This document shows, piece after piece, positions 45,848-54,138 of a stretch of 64,000 nt of DNA. Positions within the stretch are counted from its first letter, which is position 1. Each line of letters starts with the position of its first letter. The translations under genes were made by a program, and so were the position numbers. The notes beneath the pieces were generated by a model. The model had not been told where the DNA came from. It searched no databases and saw only the letters and a list, made by a program, of their open reading frames with translations. The DNA comes from an uncultured Roseicyclus sp. (GTDB lineage: Bacteria; Pseudomonadota; Alphaproteobacteria; Rhodobacterales; Rhodobacteraceae): assembly GCA_947494975.1 (NCBI GenBank), contig CANLXA010000003.1, forward strand, positions 558,001-622,000, in the 5' to 3' direction.

Positions 45848-46783
45848 CTACCCCTGCTGCGACGGATCGGTTGCGTCCCGCAAGCCGTCGCCGATGAAAT
45901 TCACGCTCAGCACGAAGAGCGAAATCGTGGCGCCCACCGGCAGCCAGATCCACCAGTTCTGCTCAAGCACCCGCAAATCCTGCGCGGCGTTCAAAATGTT
46001 GCCCCATGTCGGGATCGAAAGCGGCACACCAAGGCCCAGAAAGCTCAGGCCCGCTTCTTGCAAGATGAACGCAGCCGTCGACAGGGTGATGTTGACCATG
46101 ATGGGCCCGAGCGCATTGGGCAGCATGTGTTTGTAGGCGATGCGCGCGGGGCCAAGGCCGAAGCTGCGCAGGGCCTGCACATACTCCTCCTCACGGATCG
46201 AGAGCATCCGCGCCCGCGCCATTCGGTAAATGCCGCCCCATCCCGTCAGAGTGAAAATGACGATAAGATTCAACAGCGACTGGCCGAGGATCGCCACCAG
46301 CAGCAGGACCAGAATAATCTGCGGAAACGACATGAAGATCTCGGACACACGCATCGCGATCCAATCGAGCCATCCGCCGACATATCCCGAATACACGCCG
46401 ATGATCACGCCGATCAAAGCCGACAGGAGGGCACTGCCCAGGCCCACGAGGATCGACACGCGGCCGCCATAGAGCACGCGGGCAAAGATATCGCGGCCGG
46501 TCTTGTCGGTTCCGAACCAGTGTTCGACCGACGGCGGCTGCGCGATTGCGCGCAGGTTTGGCGACATCGGATCATGTTGCGCAAGCAGCGGCGCAAACAG
46601 GCTCATCAGGCAGATGATCGCAAAGATGACGAAACCCACAAGCGCCAACCGATTGCTGAGGAACTTGCCGAGGAACCGGCCCCCGCGTTTGGCTTTGCCC
46701 TGCATCGATGTTTCGCGGTCACGCAGCCGGTCGAACTGGCCGTCCCGTCGGGTTCTTGGCCGGGTAATGGGCGCGTCGACCAT
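45848..46783 (-). CDS. ABC transporter permease, DppC type
   Basis: A 311-aa permease with a ~40-residue charged cytoplasmic lead and about six helices. EHWFGTDKTGRDIFARVLYGGR is the OppC N-terminal box; EEYVQALRSFGLGPARIAYK is the EAA loop. It begins 4 bp after the DppB gene. Forms the heterodimeric channel with DppB. Confidence 0.92.
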   Translation of the reverse strand: MVDAPITRPRTRRDGQFDRLRDRETSMQGKAKRGGRFLGKFLSNRLALVGFVIFAIICLMSLFAPLLAQHDPMSPNLRAIAQPPSVEHWFGTDKTGRDIFARVLYGGRVSILVGLGSALLSALIGVIIGVYSGYVGGWLDWIAMRVSEIFMSFPQIILVLLLVAILGQSLLNLIVIFTLTGWGGIYRMARARMLSIREEEYVQALRSFGLGPARIAYKHMLPNALGPIMVNITLSTAAFILQEAGLSFLGLGVPLSIPTWGNILNAAQDLRVLEQNWWIWLPVGATISLFVLSVNFIGDGLRDATDPSQQG

Positions 46784-46787
46784 ATCC

Positions 46788-47750
46788 CTACTCCCCCAAC
46801 CGGACGCGTGGATCGATAATCGCCGTCAGCAGATCGACGATCAGGCTGGCGATCAGCACCGCCAGCACCGAGAACAGGGCCACCATCATCACAAGTGGGT
46901 AGTCCTGGCTGCGCACGGCGGAGACGAACTCCTTGCCGATGCCCGGCCACTGAAACACCTGCTCGATGATGACGGAGCCACCGATCAGGACAGGCAGCCG
47001 AAAACCGATCAACACGATCACGGGCGTGAGGGCCACACGAAACCCATGCAGGATATTGACCCGCCACTCCGGCATCCCCTTGGACCGGGCGGTCCGGATG
47101 AAATCACGGCTGAGCGCATCGAGCATGGAGGACCGCGCATAGCGCATCACCCCCGCGGTCATCATGATCGACAGCACGAGGGCCGGCATCACAAGATTGG
47201 GCAACCGATCCCAGAAACTGTCATACCCCGGCAGGGTCCGTCCGCCCACCGGCAACCAATCAAGGTTGATGGCGAAGACGAGGATCGCCACGAGGCCAAA
47301 GAAGAACTCCGGGATGGACACGCCAAGCATGCCCACCACCGTTAGCCCCTGATCCGTCGCGCTGCCCCGCGTGAGCGCGCTGATAGTGCCGAGAATGGAG
47401 CCCAGGATGGTCGAGATCAAAAGGGCCGCGAATGACAGTTCAAGCGTGGCTGGCAATCGATCCAGAAAGATATCGGCAATCGGGACACCGCCCGCCAGGC
47501 TATAGCCGAAATCGCCCTGAACGACGCCAGAGATCCAGATCCAGTAGCGCACAAAAAACGGCTGACCAAGCCCAAGGCTTTCCCGCAATTCCTGAAGGCG
47601 ATCGGGATCCATCGAGCCGTAGGCATCGGGCGGGATCATGTGCGAAACGGCGTCCCCCGGGGTCAGCTCAAGTCCGAGGTAAATCAGAAAACTGATGACG
47701 ATCACCATCGGGATCAGGGTCAGCAATCTGTGGGCGATATAGGTGAGCAT
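46788..47750 (-). CDS. ABC transporter permease, DppB type
   Basis: A 320-aa permease starting LTYIAHRLLTLIPMVIVISF. Six helices, EAA loop DFIRTARSKGMPEWRVNILH, C-terminal block QWPGIGKEFVSAVRSQDYPLVM. The gene follows the binding-protein stop by about 100 bp that contains a perfect 12-bp hairpin, so it may be expressed at a lower level than the binding protein. Confidence 0.93.
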   Translation of the reverse strand: MLTYIAHRLLTLIPMVIVISFLIYLGLELTPGDAVSHMIPPDAYGSMDPDRLQELRESLGLGQPFFVRYWIWISGVVQGDFGYSLAGGVPIADIFLDRLPATLELSFAALLISTILGSILGTISALTRGSATDQGLTVVGMLGVSIPEFFFGLVAILVFAINLDWLPVGGRTLPGYDSFWDRLPNLVMPALVLSIMMTAGVMRYARSSMLDALSRDFIRTARSKGMPEWRVNILHGFRVALTPVIVLIGFRLPVLIGGSVIIEQVFQWPGIGKEFVSAVRSQDYPLVMMVALFSVLAVLIASLIVDLLTAIIDPRVRLGE

Positions 47751-47791
47751 ATGCCTCTGGAACTTGGCCGCGAGAGCGGTTGGATGGGCAT

Positions 47792-47821
47792 CGGAGGAGC
47801 GGCGGTGCTGCCGCTCCTCCG
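47792..47821 (-). other. Perfect intercistronic hairpin between SBP and permease genes
   Basis: CGGAGGAGCGGC (47792-47803) and GCCGCTCCTCCG (47810-47821) form a perfect 12-bp stem with a 6-nt loop. There is no U-run on the minus strand, so it is not a classical terminator. Its place after the binding-protein stop suggests a 3'-protecting RNA structure or partial attenuator that keeps SBP mRNA above permease mRNA. Confidence 0.7.
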
Positions 47822-47848
47822 GGCAGTGATGATGTCAGGTCCGGCGGC

Positions 47849-49468
47849 TTAGTTGCGCGGGAACTGGTTGATCCAGAACATCCGCGTGTAGGGGATGTTT
47901 GCCGGGATCACCGTCATATGCTCCATCTCTTCCAGCGACGGCACGTCCGTCGCATTTTTCGAATAGCCGAAATCGGCGCGGAAGGCGGCCGCGTTGCGGA
48001 TCAGGTTCGCATCCCCATCTGCCGACGGCAAGGCGATGATCTGCTCAATCAGAGCTTCACCACGATGGTAGTCCGGGAACGGCACCAGGGTTGTGAATTC
48101 GTTCATCCGGGCCTCTTCAATCATGAACGGGCCAGATCCGATGGGCATCTGCCAGAACTCGTGTTGTTGAAGCTGCAGGGGATCGGCCCCCTCGAAGTAG
48201 GAACTCGGCAACGGTGCGAATTGGGTGAATGACAAAAAGACATTCGGATCAAGCACCTCGAACGTGATCGTCACGGTGTTGCCGTCGATGGAGATGCCGC
48301 TCATGTTGTCGGCATCACCGGCCAGCAAGGCATCCGCCCCTTCGATGCTTGAAAGGGTCGACGCGAGGACCGGGTGCGTCAGCGGGAACTGCGCCGCCGC
48401 CTCGATGCTCCATTGCACGTCCTCGGCGGTAATCGGCGAGCCGTCATGCCATGTCAGCCCGTCCTGCAGCGTGAAGGTGAAGACCAGCCCGTCTTCCGAG
48501 ACCTCGTAGGTTTCGGCCAACTCACCGCCGATGGGCGTAAGGGCTCCATCCGCCTCAAGGATGGTGTCGAAGACGTATTTGCTGTGCACCCAGATGCCGA
48601 GGTTTTGCCACGGCACCTCGAAAAACTGCATCGGTGCCCCGTTGGTATAGGCGACCGCTTCGCCGTCCTCATTCGGCTCGACTGTCCAAGTCTCGATGGC
48701 CGAGTTGTAATTGTACTGCTCGTTGCCGTAGGGCGCGCCGTTTCGATTAATCCGGTCGCTCTCAAAAATGTAGAGCTGCTGGTAATAGAGCGGCAGGATA
48801 TAGGCACCCTCATTGATGATGCCCTCCATCTCCTGATACCCGGCACGCTGAACCTCGGGATCAGTGGTTGCATTCACGCTTTCAACCAGCGGCACCATGG
48901 CATCGATTGTTGGCACGGTCGGCATCTGGCCGGGCGCAAAGCGGTTAAAGTATTCCTGGTTGGCGATCGCGGCCCGCGCGCCGTAGAGAATATCCCATTC
49001 CACGACCGCTGGCCCATTGACCGGATCGTCTGGCACACCGCCGATTTGCGCGCCCACATCGCCTTCCAGCAGGCGATAGTTCATGTCGATGCCCACGTCG
49101 GCCAACTGAGCCTGCACAACCGCCATGAAGTTCGCCGTCAACTCATCCGGGTAGTAGTAGACCATATCAAGAGTACGGCTTCCGTCCCATCCCGCCTCTG
49201 CCAGCAATTCACGGGCGCGCTCGGGGTCATAGGAATAAGTGTTCATGCCATCGGGGTAATTGGCAGGGTCTGATGTCAGGCCGACGGCCGGGATCGCGGC
49301 CCCCTCGAACAGGGTTTCCGCAATCGTCTCCATATCGATGGCGTAGGCAATCGCCTGACGGACACGCGGATCCGACAGCTCGCTATCGTTGATCGCTTGG
49401 GCCGTCGCACCACCGGCAACCTGCGCTGAAACCAAAGCCATGATGGATGTTGTAAGTAGCTTATTCAT
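47849..49468 (-). CDS. Circularly permuted family-5 ABC substrate-binding protein
   Basis: A 539-aa exported protein assembled from SBP_bac_5 sequence in swapped order. After a signal peptide (about 1-24) come the family's C-terminal-half motifs: SDPRVRQAIAYAIDMETI (about 32-49), YSYDPERARELLAEAGW (about 77-95) and ILPLYYQQLYIFESDRI (about 225-240). A joint near 255-290 follows. Then come N-terminal-half motifs: GGELAETYEVSEDGLVFTF (about 315), DGLTWHDGSPITAEDVQW (about 335-352), GSGPFMIEEA (about 450) and MFWINQFPRN at the end. In the normal family the last phrase is directly followed by the DPRVRQAI phrase. Total length is normal, without a stop or frameshift. It probably still folds, with new termini in the hinge. 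First gene of the ABC-NanA operon. Confidence 0.85.
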   Translation of the reverse strand: MNKLLTTSIMALVSAQVAGGATAQAINDSELSDPRVRQAIAYAIDMETIAETLFEGAAIPAVGLTSDPANYPDGMNTYSYDPERARELLAEAGWDGSRTLDMVYYYPDELTANFMAVVQAQLADVGIDMNYRLLEGDVGAQIGGVPDDPVNGPAVVEWDILYGARAAIANQEYFNRFAPGQMPTVPTIDAMVPLVESVNATTDPEVQRAGYQEMEGIINEGAYILPLYYQQLYIFESDRINRNGAPYGNEQYNYNSAIETWTVEPNEDGEAVAYTNGAPMQFFEVPWQNLGIWVHSKYVFDTILEADGALTPIGGELAETYEVSEDGLVFTFTLQDGLTWHDGSPITAEDVQWSIEAAAQFPLTHPVLASTLSSIEGADALLAGDADNMSGISIDGNTVTITFEVLDPNVFLSFTQFAPLPSSYFEGADPLQLQQHEFWQMPIGSGPFMIEEARMNEFTTLVPFPDYHRGEALIEQIIALPSADGDANLIRNAAAFRADFGYSKNATDVPSLEEMEHMTVIPANIPYTRMFWINQFPRN

Positions 49469-49776
49469 TCAAACCCCCTATTTGCATTCGCTCTGCGCGG
49501 TGCGCCGGATGTCCTGGCACGACCGCCCATTGAAAGCCGTCTTTTCAGGCGCGCTTCACCAATTTCTGGCCGCGCTACCCCTTTTGGACCTGGCTCGCTC
49601 CCGACGCGTGCGCCCGAAACATCGTGGCTCCCTGACCAACCAACGTGGCGTTGACAGACAAAGATATCCTATTAACATAACAACATGGCATATTTCATTG
49701 AGTCAACAAAGATTTGGCCCGCCCGGTCCGATCCAGATTTGACGAATAGGTCAAACGGGCGACGGGAGGGGCGGCA
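49469..49776. promoter_or_regulatory. Divergent promoter region with GntR-type site (promoter B)
   Basis: 308 bp between the SBP and Gfo/Idh genes. A plausible plus-strand promoter is TTGACA (49651-49656), 16 bp, TAACAT (49673-49678). The putative operator ATTAACATAACAACATGG (49671-49688) covers the -10. CCTATTAACATAACA here resembles the minus-strand CCTATTAGCATGTTA at 57675-57661. No small gene seen. Confidence 0.55.
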
Positions 49777-50802
49777 ATGGATTCAGGGAAACGCAACGTT
49801 CTGATCGTCGGTGTCGGCGGCATCGGAAGGCGCCACATCAAGGGGTATCTGGAGACCGGGCGGGCGGATCTGACCCTGATCGAACCGGATGCGGCCAAAC
49901 GGGCCGCGGTGGTCGCGGAATTTGCCACTGTGGCGGCTTATGAGAACCTCGGACAGGCCGATTTGGCGGATTATGATCTTGCGGTGATCTGCACACCGGC
50001 CAATTTTCACGTCGAAATGATGGAAGCCTGTGCGGCGGCGAAACTGCCGTTTCTGGTGGAAAAACCGCTAGCAGTGACATTGGATGGGGTCGATGCGGCC
50101 ATCGCCGCCGTGGCCCGCGCCGGTATCCTGGCCCGTGTCGGCTACATCCGGCGGATCGCGCCCGAGGTGATCCATCTGCGCGCGCAGATCGATGCGGGCA
50201 AGATCGGAGCATTGAAGCTCGCCTATCTCAACAGTTCGCAGGATTTCGGCAAGTATCGTCCTGATTACCGGACAACCTATTACGCGCGCCCCGATATGGG
50301 CGGCGGCGCGATTCTGGATGCGGCCAGCCACAGCTTTGACATGCTGATCTCGATCATGGGGCGGCCGGTGACGGTGGGCGCGATGTATGATCGGCTCAAA
50401 CTCGACGGAAGCGAGACCGAGGATACCTGTCTGATCTCGGTCCGGTTCGCCAGTGGTGCCATGGCAAATCTCACCATCAACCAATTCCAAAAACGTAACG
50501 TCGCGTCGGCCGAATTCATCGGAACCAGCGGTAATCTCAAACTGGACCACGCAACGCTCAGTTTTGCGGACGACGACAGTGGGCATTGGTTGGAACAGCG
50601 CGACTTCATGGAGGGTATGGTGCCGATGCAGGCCCATCAGGCGCGGTTCACCATGCAGGCCGACACCATGCTCGATGCGTTGGATGGCAAGCCCGACCCT
50701 TTGGCCACCCTGTCTGATGCGCGCACCAACCTTTCGCTGGCGTTGGCGGCCAAACAATCCTGGGTCGAGCGCCGCTTCGTCGATCTGGACGCCGCGTCAT
50801 GA
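49777..50802 (+). CDS. Gfo/Idh/MocA-family oxidoreductase
   Basis: A 341-aa NAD(P)-dependent sugar-type dehydrogenase. Rossmann motif VLIVGVGGIGRRH; PFLVEKPLAVTL carries the conserved Glu-Lys-Pro; AILDAASHSFDMLISIMG the catalytic-site His. First gene of a six-gene plus-strand operon (49.8-55.4 kb), divergent from the ABC operon. Likely oxidises a sugar or sugar acid hydroxyl. Start ATG has GGAGGGG upstream. Confidence 0.9.
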   Translation: MDSGKRNVLIVGVGGIGRRHIKGYLETGRADLTLIEPDAAKRAAVVAEFATVAAYENLGQADLADYDLAVICTPANFHVEMMEACAAAKLPFLVEKPLAVTLDGVDAAIAAVARAGILARVGYIRRIAPEVIHLRAQIDAGKIGALKLAYLNSSQDFGKYRPDYRTTYYARPDMGGGAILDAASHSFDMLISIMGRPVTVGAMYDRLKLDGSETEDTCLISVRFASGAMANLTINQFQKRNVASAEFIGTSGNLKLDHATLSFADDDSGHWLEQRDFMEGMVPMQAHQARFTMQADTMLDALDGKPDPLATLSDARTNLSLALAAKQSWVERRFVDLDAAS

Positions 50803-51569
50803 ACCTCTTTTCGATGGTTGGAAAGACGGTGCTGATTGCGGGTGGCGCGGGCTATCTGGGCCTGCCGGTATGCGAAGCGTTGCGCGCGCATGGCGCGAGC
50901 CTGTGCATTGCGGACCAACATGCCGAACGCCTTGCCGAGGCAAAAGCGACTCTGGACGCGCAGCCCGGCGAAGGAACCGTCACCACTCACCGCATCGACA
51001 TGGGCGATGAGGCGACGATCCTGGCCTGCGTGGCTGAATGTGGCGACCTGCATGGCCTTGTCATGGCAACGGCCGGGTCCAGCAACACACATTTCGACCG
51101 GCTTGAGGCCGCTGACTTCGACCGCTCGAACCGCATAAACCTGACGGGCACGTTTCTTCTGGCGCGCGCGGCGGCCAAGGTGATGCCGCGGGGCGGTGCG
51201 ATGGTGTTTTATGGCTCTATGTACGGTGTCGTCGCCCCCGACCCCACGAACTACCCCGGCGACATGCCCCCCAACCCGGTCGACTATGGCGCGGGCAAGG
51301 CGGGGATCGGCCAGATGGCCCGCTACATGGCCAGCCATTACGGGCGGCGCGACATACGCGTGAACGCGATCGCGCCGGGGCCTTTTCCGCCGAAGGCCGT
51401 GCAGGATGCCAATCCGGAATTCATAACCAACCTCACCCGCGACACGATGATGGGCCGCATGGGGGAACGCCATGAAACCGCAGGCGCGGTGGTGTTCCTG
51501 CTGTCAGACGCGGCAAGCTATGTCACCGGCCAGGTTCTGGGCGTCGATGGAGGATGGACGGCATGGTAG
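50799..51569 (+). CDS. SDR-family dehydrogenase
   Basis: A 256-aa SDR with a slightly altered dinucleotide motif (VLIAGGAGYLGLPVC). Ser and Tyr-x-x-x-Lys are in VFYGSMYG and NPVDYGAGKAG, separated by a ~20-residue insert (VAPDPTNYPGDMPPN) seen again in the SDR at 52528. C-terminus YVTGQVLGVDGGWTAW. Starts with a four-base overlap on the Gfo/Idh gene. Likely handles a sugar-derived ketone; the insert may shape the substrate pocket. Confidence 0.88.
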   Translation: MNLFSMVGKTVLIAGGAGYLGLPVCEALRAHGASLCIADQHAERLAEAKATLDAQPGEGTVTTHRIDMGDEATILACVAECGDLHGLVMATAGSSNTHFDRLEAADFDRSNRINLTGTFLLARAAAKVMPRGGAMVFYGSMYGVVAPDPTNYPGDMPPNPVDYGAGKAGIGQMARYMASHYGRRDIRVNAIAPGPFPPKAVQDANPEFITNLTRDTMMGRMGERHETAGAVVFLLSDAASYVTGQVLGVDGGWTAW

Positions 51570-52528
51570 CGTTTCCCTTGGGTGACAGGCCCCTGCGGCT
51601 CGCGATGCTCGGCATGACGGAAGGCAACGGCCACCCCTATTCCTGGAGCATCATCATCAACGGCAGCTATGACGCCGCCGCGCTGGCCGATTGCCCCTAC
51701 GCCACGATCCGCGACTACATCGCCAAGCAGCCGCCCGACACACTAGGGATCGAGGGCGCTCAGGTCACGCATGTCTGGACAGACGATCCCGCCGATGCGG
51801 CGCAAGTCGCCGCTGTTGCCCATATCCCCAACGTCGTGGACCGCGCCGAGGATGTTATCGGCCATGTCGACGCTGTGGTGATCGCGACCGATATCGGACA
51901 CCAGCACGTCGCCCGCGCGCGGCCTTTCGTTGAGGCCGGCATCCCGGTGTTCATCGACAAACCGCTTTGCGACAACCGCGCCGATCTGCAGCAATTCTCA
52001 AAATGGGCGGCGGAGGGCCATCCGATCCTCAGCTCATCCGCCATGCGCTACGCCAAGGAGTTCGCCCCCTTCCACACCAGCACCCATGAATTCGGCGCCT
52101 TGCGGCACGTCACCATGACCATGGCCAAGAAGTGGGAAACCTACGGCATTCACGCATTGGAAACGATCCTGCCGATCACCGGGCCGGGTTTCGTCAGCGT
52201 CCGCAACACCGGTACGTTTGAGCGAAACATCGTCCACCTGAACCACCGCAACGGGATCGACGTAACGATTTCCGTCATCGCGGACCAGATCGGCGGCGCC
52301 GGTTTTCTGACACTGGCGGGGACGAAGGGCGGTGTGCAATTGCGGTCACAGGACACCTACCATGCTTTCAAGGCGCAACTTGTCGGCGTTGTCGACTGGC
52401 TGCGCAGCGGTATCCCACCGGTGCCGTGGTCCGAGACGCAGGAGCTGATGAAGCTTGTCATCGCGGGCATTGAGAGCCGCGAAAATGGTGGCATTGAAAT
52501 CCAGTTGACCGACATCGAGGCAGGCTGA
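51563..52528 (+). CDS. Gfo/Idh/MocA-family oxidoreductase
   Basis: A 321-aa divergent Gfo/Idh-type dehydrogenase. RLAMLGMTEGNGHPYSW replaces the usual GxGxxG; later VDAVVIATDIGHQH and PVFIDKPLCDN keep the family pattern, and KKWETYGIHALETILPI holds the active-site His. The ATG at 51563 was chosen because GGAGG (51549-51553) is 9 bp upstream, whereas the earlier ATG (51554) touches it. It overlaps the SDR stop and the next SDR start, so all are coupled. Confidence 0.87.
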   Translation: MVAFPLGDRPLRLAMLGMTEGNGHPYSWSIIINGSYDAAALADCPYATIRDYIAKQPPDTLGIEGAQVTHVWTDDPADAAQVAAVAHIPNVVDRAEDVIGHVDAVVIATDIGHQHVARARPFVEAGIPVFIDKPLCDNRADLQQFSKWAAEGHPILSSSAMRYAKEFAPFHTSTHEFGALRHVTMTMAKKWETYGIHALETILPITGPGFVSVRNTGTFERNIVHLNHRNGIDVTISVIADQIGGAGFLTLAGTKGGVQLRSQDTYHAFKAQLVGVVDWLRSGIPPVPWSETQELMKLVIAGIESRENGGIEIQLTDIEAG

Positions 52529-53316
52529 TGAAAGGTGTGATGGAGACCCTGAACCTGACCGGGAAAGTGGCGCTGGTGACTGGTGGTGCGGGGCTTTACG
52601 GTCGCCAGATTGTCGCTGCCTTGGCCGAGGCTGGGGCCACGACCTATATCGCATCGCGCGGGATCGAGGCCCTTGAAGCCGTGGCGCGGGAAGAGCGCGG
52701 GCGCGGGTTTGATGTGCGTGCCCTGCCCCTTGATCTGGGCGATCAGTCCTCCATCGACACGCTTGCCACTCAGATCGCTGAGGAGACCGACGGCTGCGAT
52801 ATCCTTGTCAACAATGCCGTCACACGGAACCCCGCCGCGCTCTGGGGCGGGCCGATGGATGCCTATGACGAAGCGTTGCGCGTCAACGCGTCCTCGCTTT
52901 TTTATCTCACCCACCTGATCTCCGAGGGAATGAAAAGCCGTGGCCGCGGCTCGATCATCAACATCGGCTCGATGATGGGCACTGTTGGGGTGGAGCCCGC
53001 AAATTATGTCGGCACCAACATGCACGACAATCCATCGCCGCTCTATTTCTACGAAAAGGGTGGGATGCAGAACTTCAGCCGTTGGGCCGCCAGCATTCTT
53101 GGACCCCACGGCATACGGGTGAATTGCGTGGCACCTGGTGGCTTTTTCACCGGCCAACCCGCCCCTTTCGTCGCCGCCTATTCTGAGCGGACACAGCTTG
53201 GGCGGATGGCAAACGAGACCGATCTCAAAGGTATCATCGTCTTTCTCGCCTCCGATGCGTCGGCATACATCACGGGTGCCAATATCCCCGTCGACGGCGG
53301 CTACACCGCGAAATAA
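52528..53316 (+). CDS. SDR-family dehydrogenase
   Basis: A 262-aa SDR: ALVTGGAGLYGRQIV, DILVNNAVTRNP, Ser in NIGSMMG, and YFYEKGG as Tyr-x-x-x-Lys after an insert similar to that of the SDR at 50799; C-terminus YITGANIPVDGGYTAK. Overlaps the previous stop by one base. Two SDR/Gfo-Idh pairs in series suggest that oxidation at one carbon and reduction at another (epimerisation) is part of the pathway; that is inference. Confidence 0.88.
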   Translation: MKGVMETLNLTGKVALVTGGAGLYGRQIVAALAEAGATTYIASRGIEALEAVAREERGRGFDVRALPLDLGDQSSIDTLATQIAEETDGCDILVNNAVTRNPAALWGGPMDAYDEALRVNASSLFYLTHLISEGMKSRGRGSIINIGSMMGTVGVEPANYVGTNMHDNPSPLYFYEKGGMQNFSRWAASILGPHGIRVNCVAPGGFFTGQPAPFVAAYSERTQLGRMANETDLKGIIVFLASDASAYITGANIPVDGGYTAK

Positions 53317-53331
53317 TCAAGGACTTTTGCC

Positions 53332-54138
53332 ATGGCCGACCCCTATTCAGCGCAAACTCCCGGTCCCTTCGCGCTGCGCCGCAGCCGCGTGTTGCGCAAG
53401 ATCCGCGACGGCAAAGTTGCCCGCGTGCTGAAGCTGAACACCACCGATCCGAAAGTCGCCGAGATCTTCGCCAGCGCCCAACCCGATGCGATCTGGCTGT
53501 GCATGGAGCATGTGGGGGCCACCTGGTCGGACATCGAACACCAGATCCGCGCCGCACGTATCCACGACGTGGACACCGTCTTGCGTGTCGCGCGCGGCAG
53601 TTACAGCGACTATGTCCGCGGCCTGGAGCTCGACGCGACGGGGCTTATCGTGCCTCATGTGATGAATGAAGAAGACGCCACAAATATAAGAAATTACACG
53701 AAATTTTATCCTTTAGGACGACGCGCCGTCGATGGCGGGAACGCCGATGCCCAGTTCACCCGCGTCGGCATTCTGGACTACATGAAGCAAGCGAATGCGG
53801 AGCGGTTCATTTGCCACCAGATCGAGGATCCGGAGGCTGTCGAAAACCTTGAGCCCATCGCCGAGATCGATGGAGTGGATTGCCTGTTCTTTGGCCCCGG
53901 TGACTACTCCGTCGCCCTCGGCATCCCCGGGCAACTGGACCACCCTGACATCGAAAACGTCCGCCGCCGTGTGGCCGAGGTGGCGCGCAAGAACGGCAAG
54001 ATCGCCGCAACGGTTTGCGCGCAGCCCAATATCGGCACCTACGCCGATATGGGCTATAATTTCCTGAGCGTGGGCGCGGATGTGATTGCCTTGGTCAATT
54101 ACGCCGACGCTGCAATGGCGGCTTTCGGAGACCTCTGA
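53332..54138 (+). CDS. HpcH/HpaI-family aldolase
   Basis: A 268-aa class-II pyruvate aldolase (2-keto-3-deoxy-sugar acid aldolase type). AIWLCMEHVGATWSDIEHQI, RFICHQIEDPEAVEN and VDCLFFGPGDYSVALG are the metal Glu, the second Glu and the Asp motif. Splits a 2-keto-3-deoxy acid into pyruvate and an aldehyde. In bases about 53678-53720 (residues ATNIRNYTKFYPLGRR) the codons turn abruptly AT-rich (AAT ATA AGA ... TTT TAT CCT TTA), unlike the rest of the gene, though the amino acids fit the family. Confidence 0.9.
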   Translation: MADPYSAQTPGPFALRRSRVLRKIRDGKVARVLKLNTTDPKVAEIFASAQPDAIWLCMEHVGATWSDIEHQIRAARIHDVDTVLRVARGSYSDYVRGLELDATGLIVPHVMNEEDATNIRNYTKFYPLGRRAVDGGNADAQFTRVGILDYMKQANAERFICHQIEDPEAVENLEPIAEIDGVDCLFFGPGDYSVALGIPGQLDHPDIENVRRRVAEVARKNGKIAATVCAQPNIGTYADMGYNFLSVGADVIALVNYADAAMAAFGDL

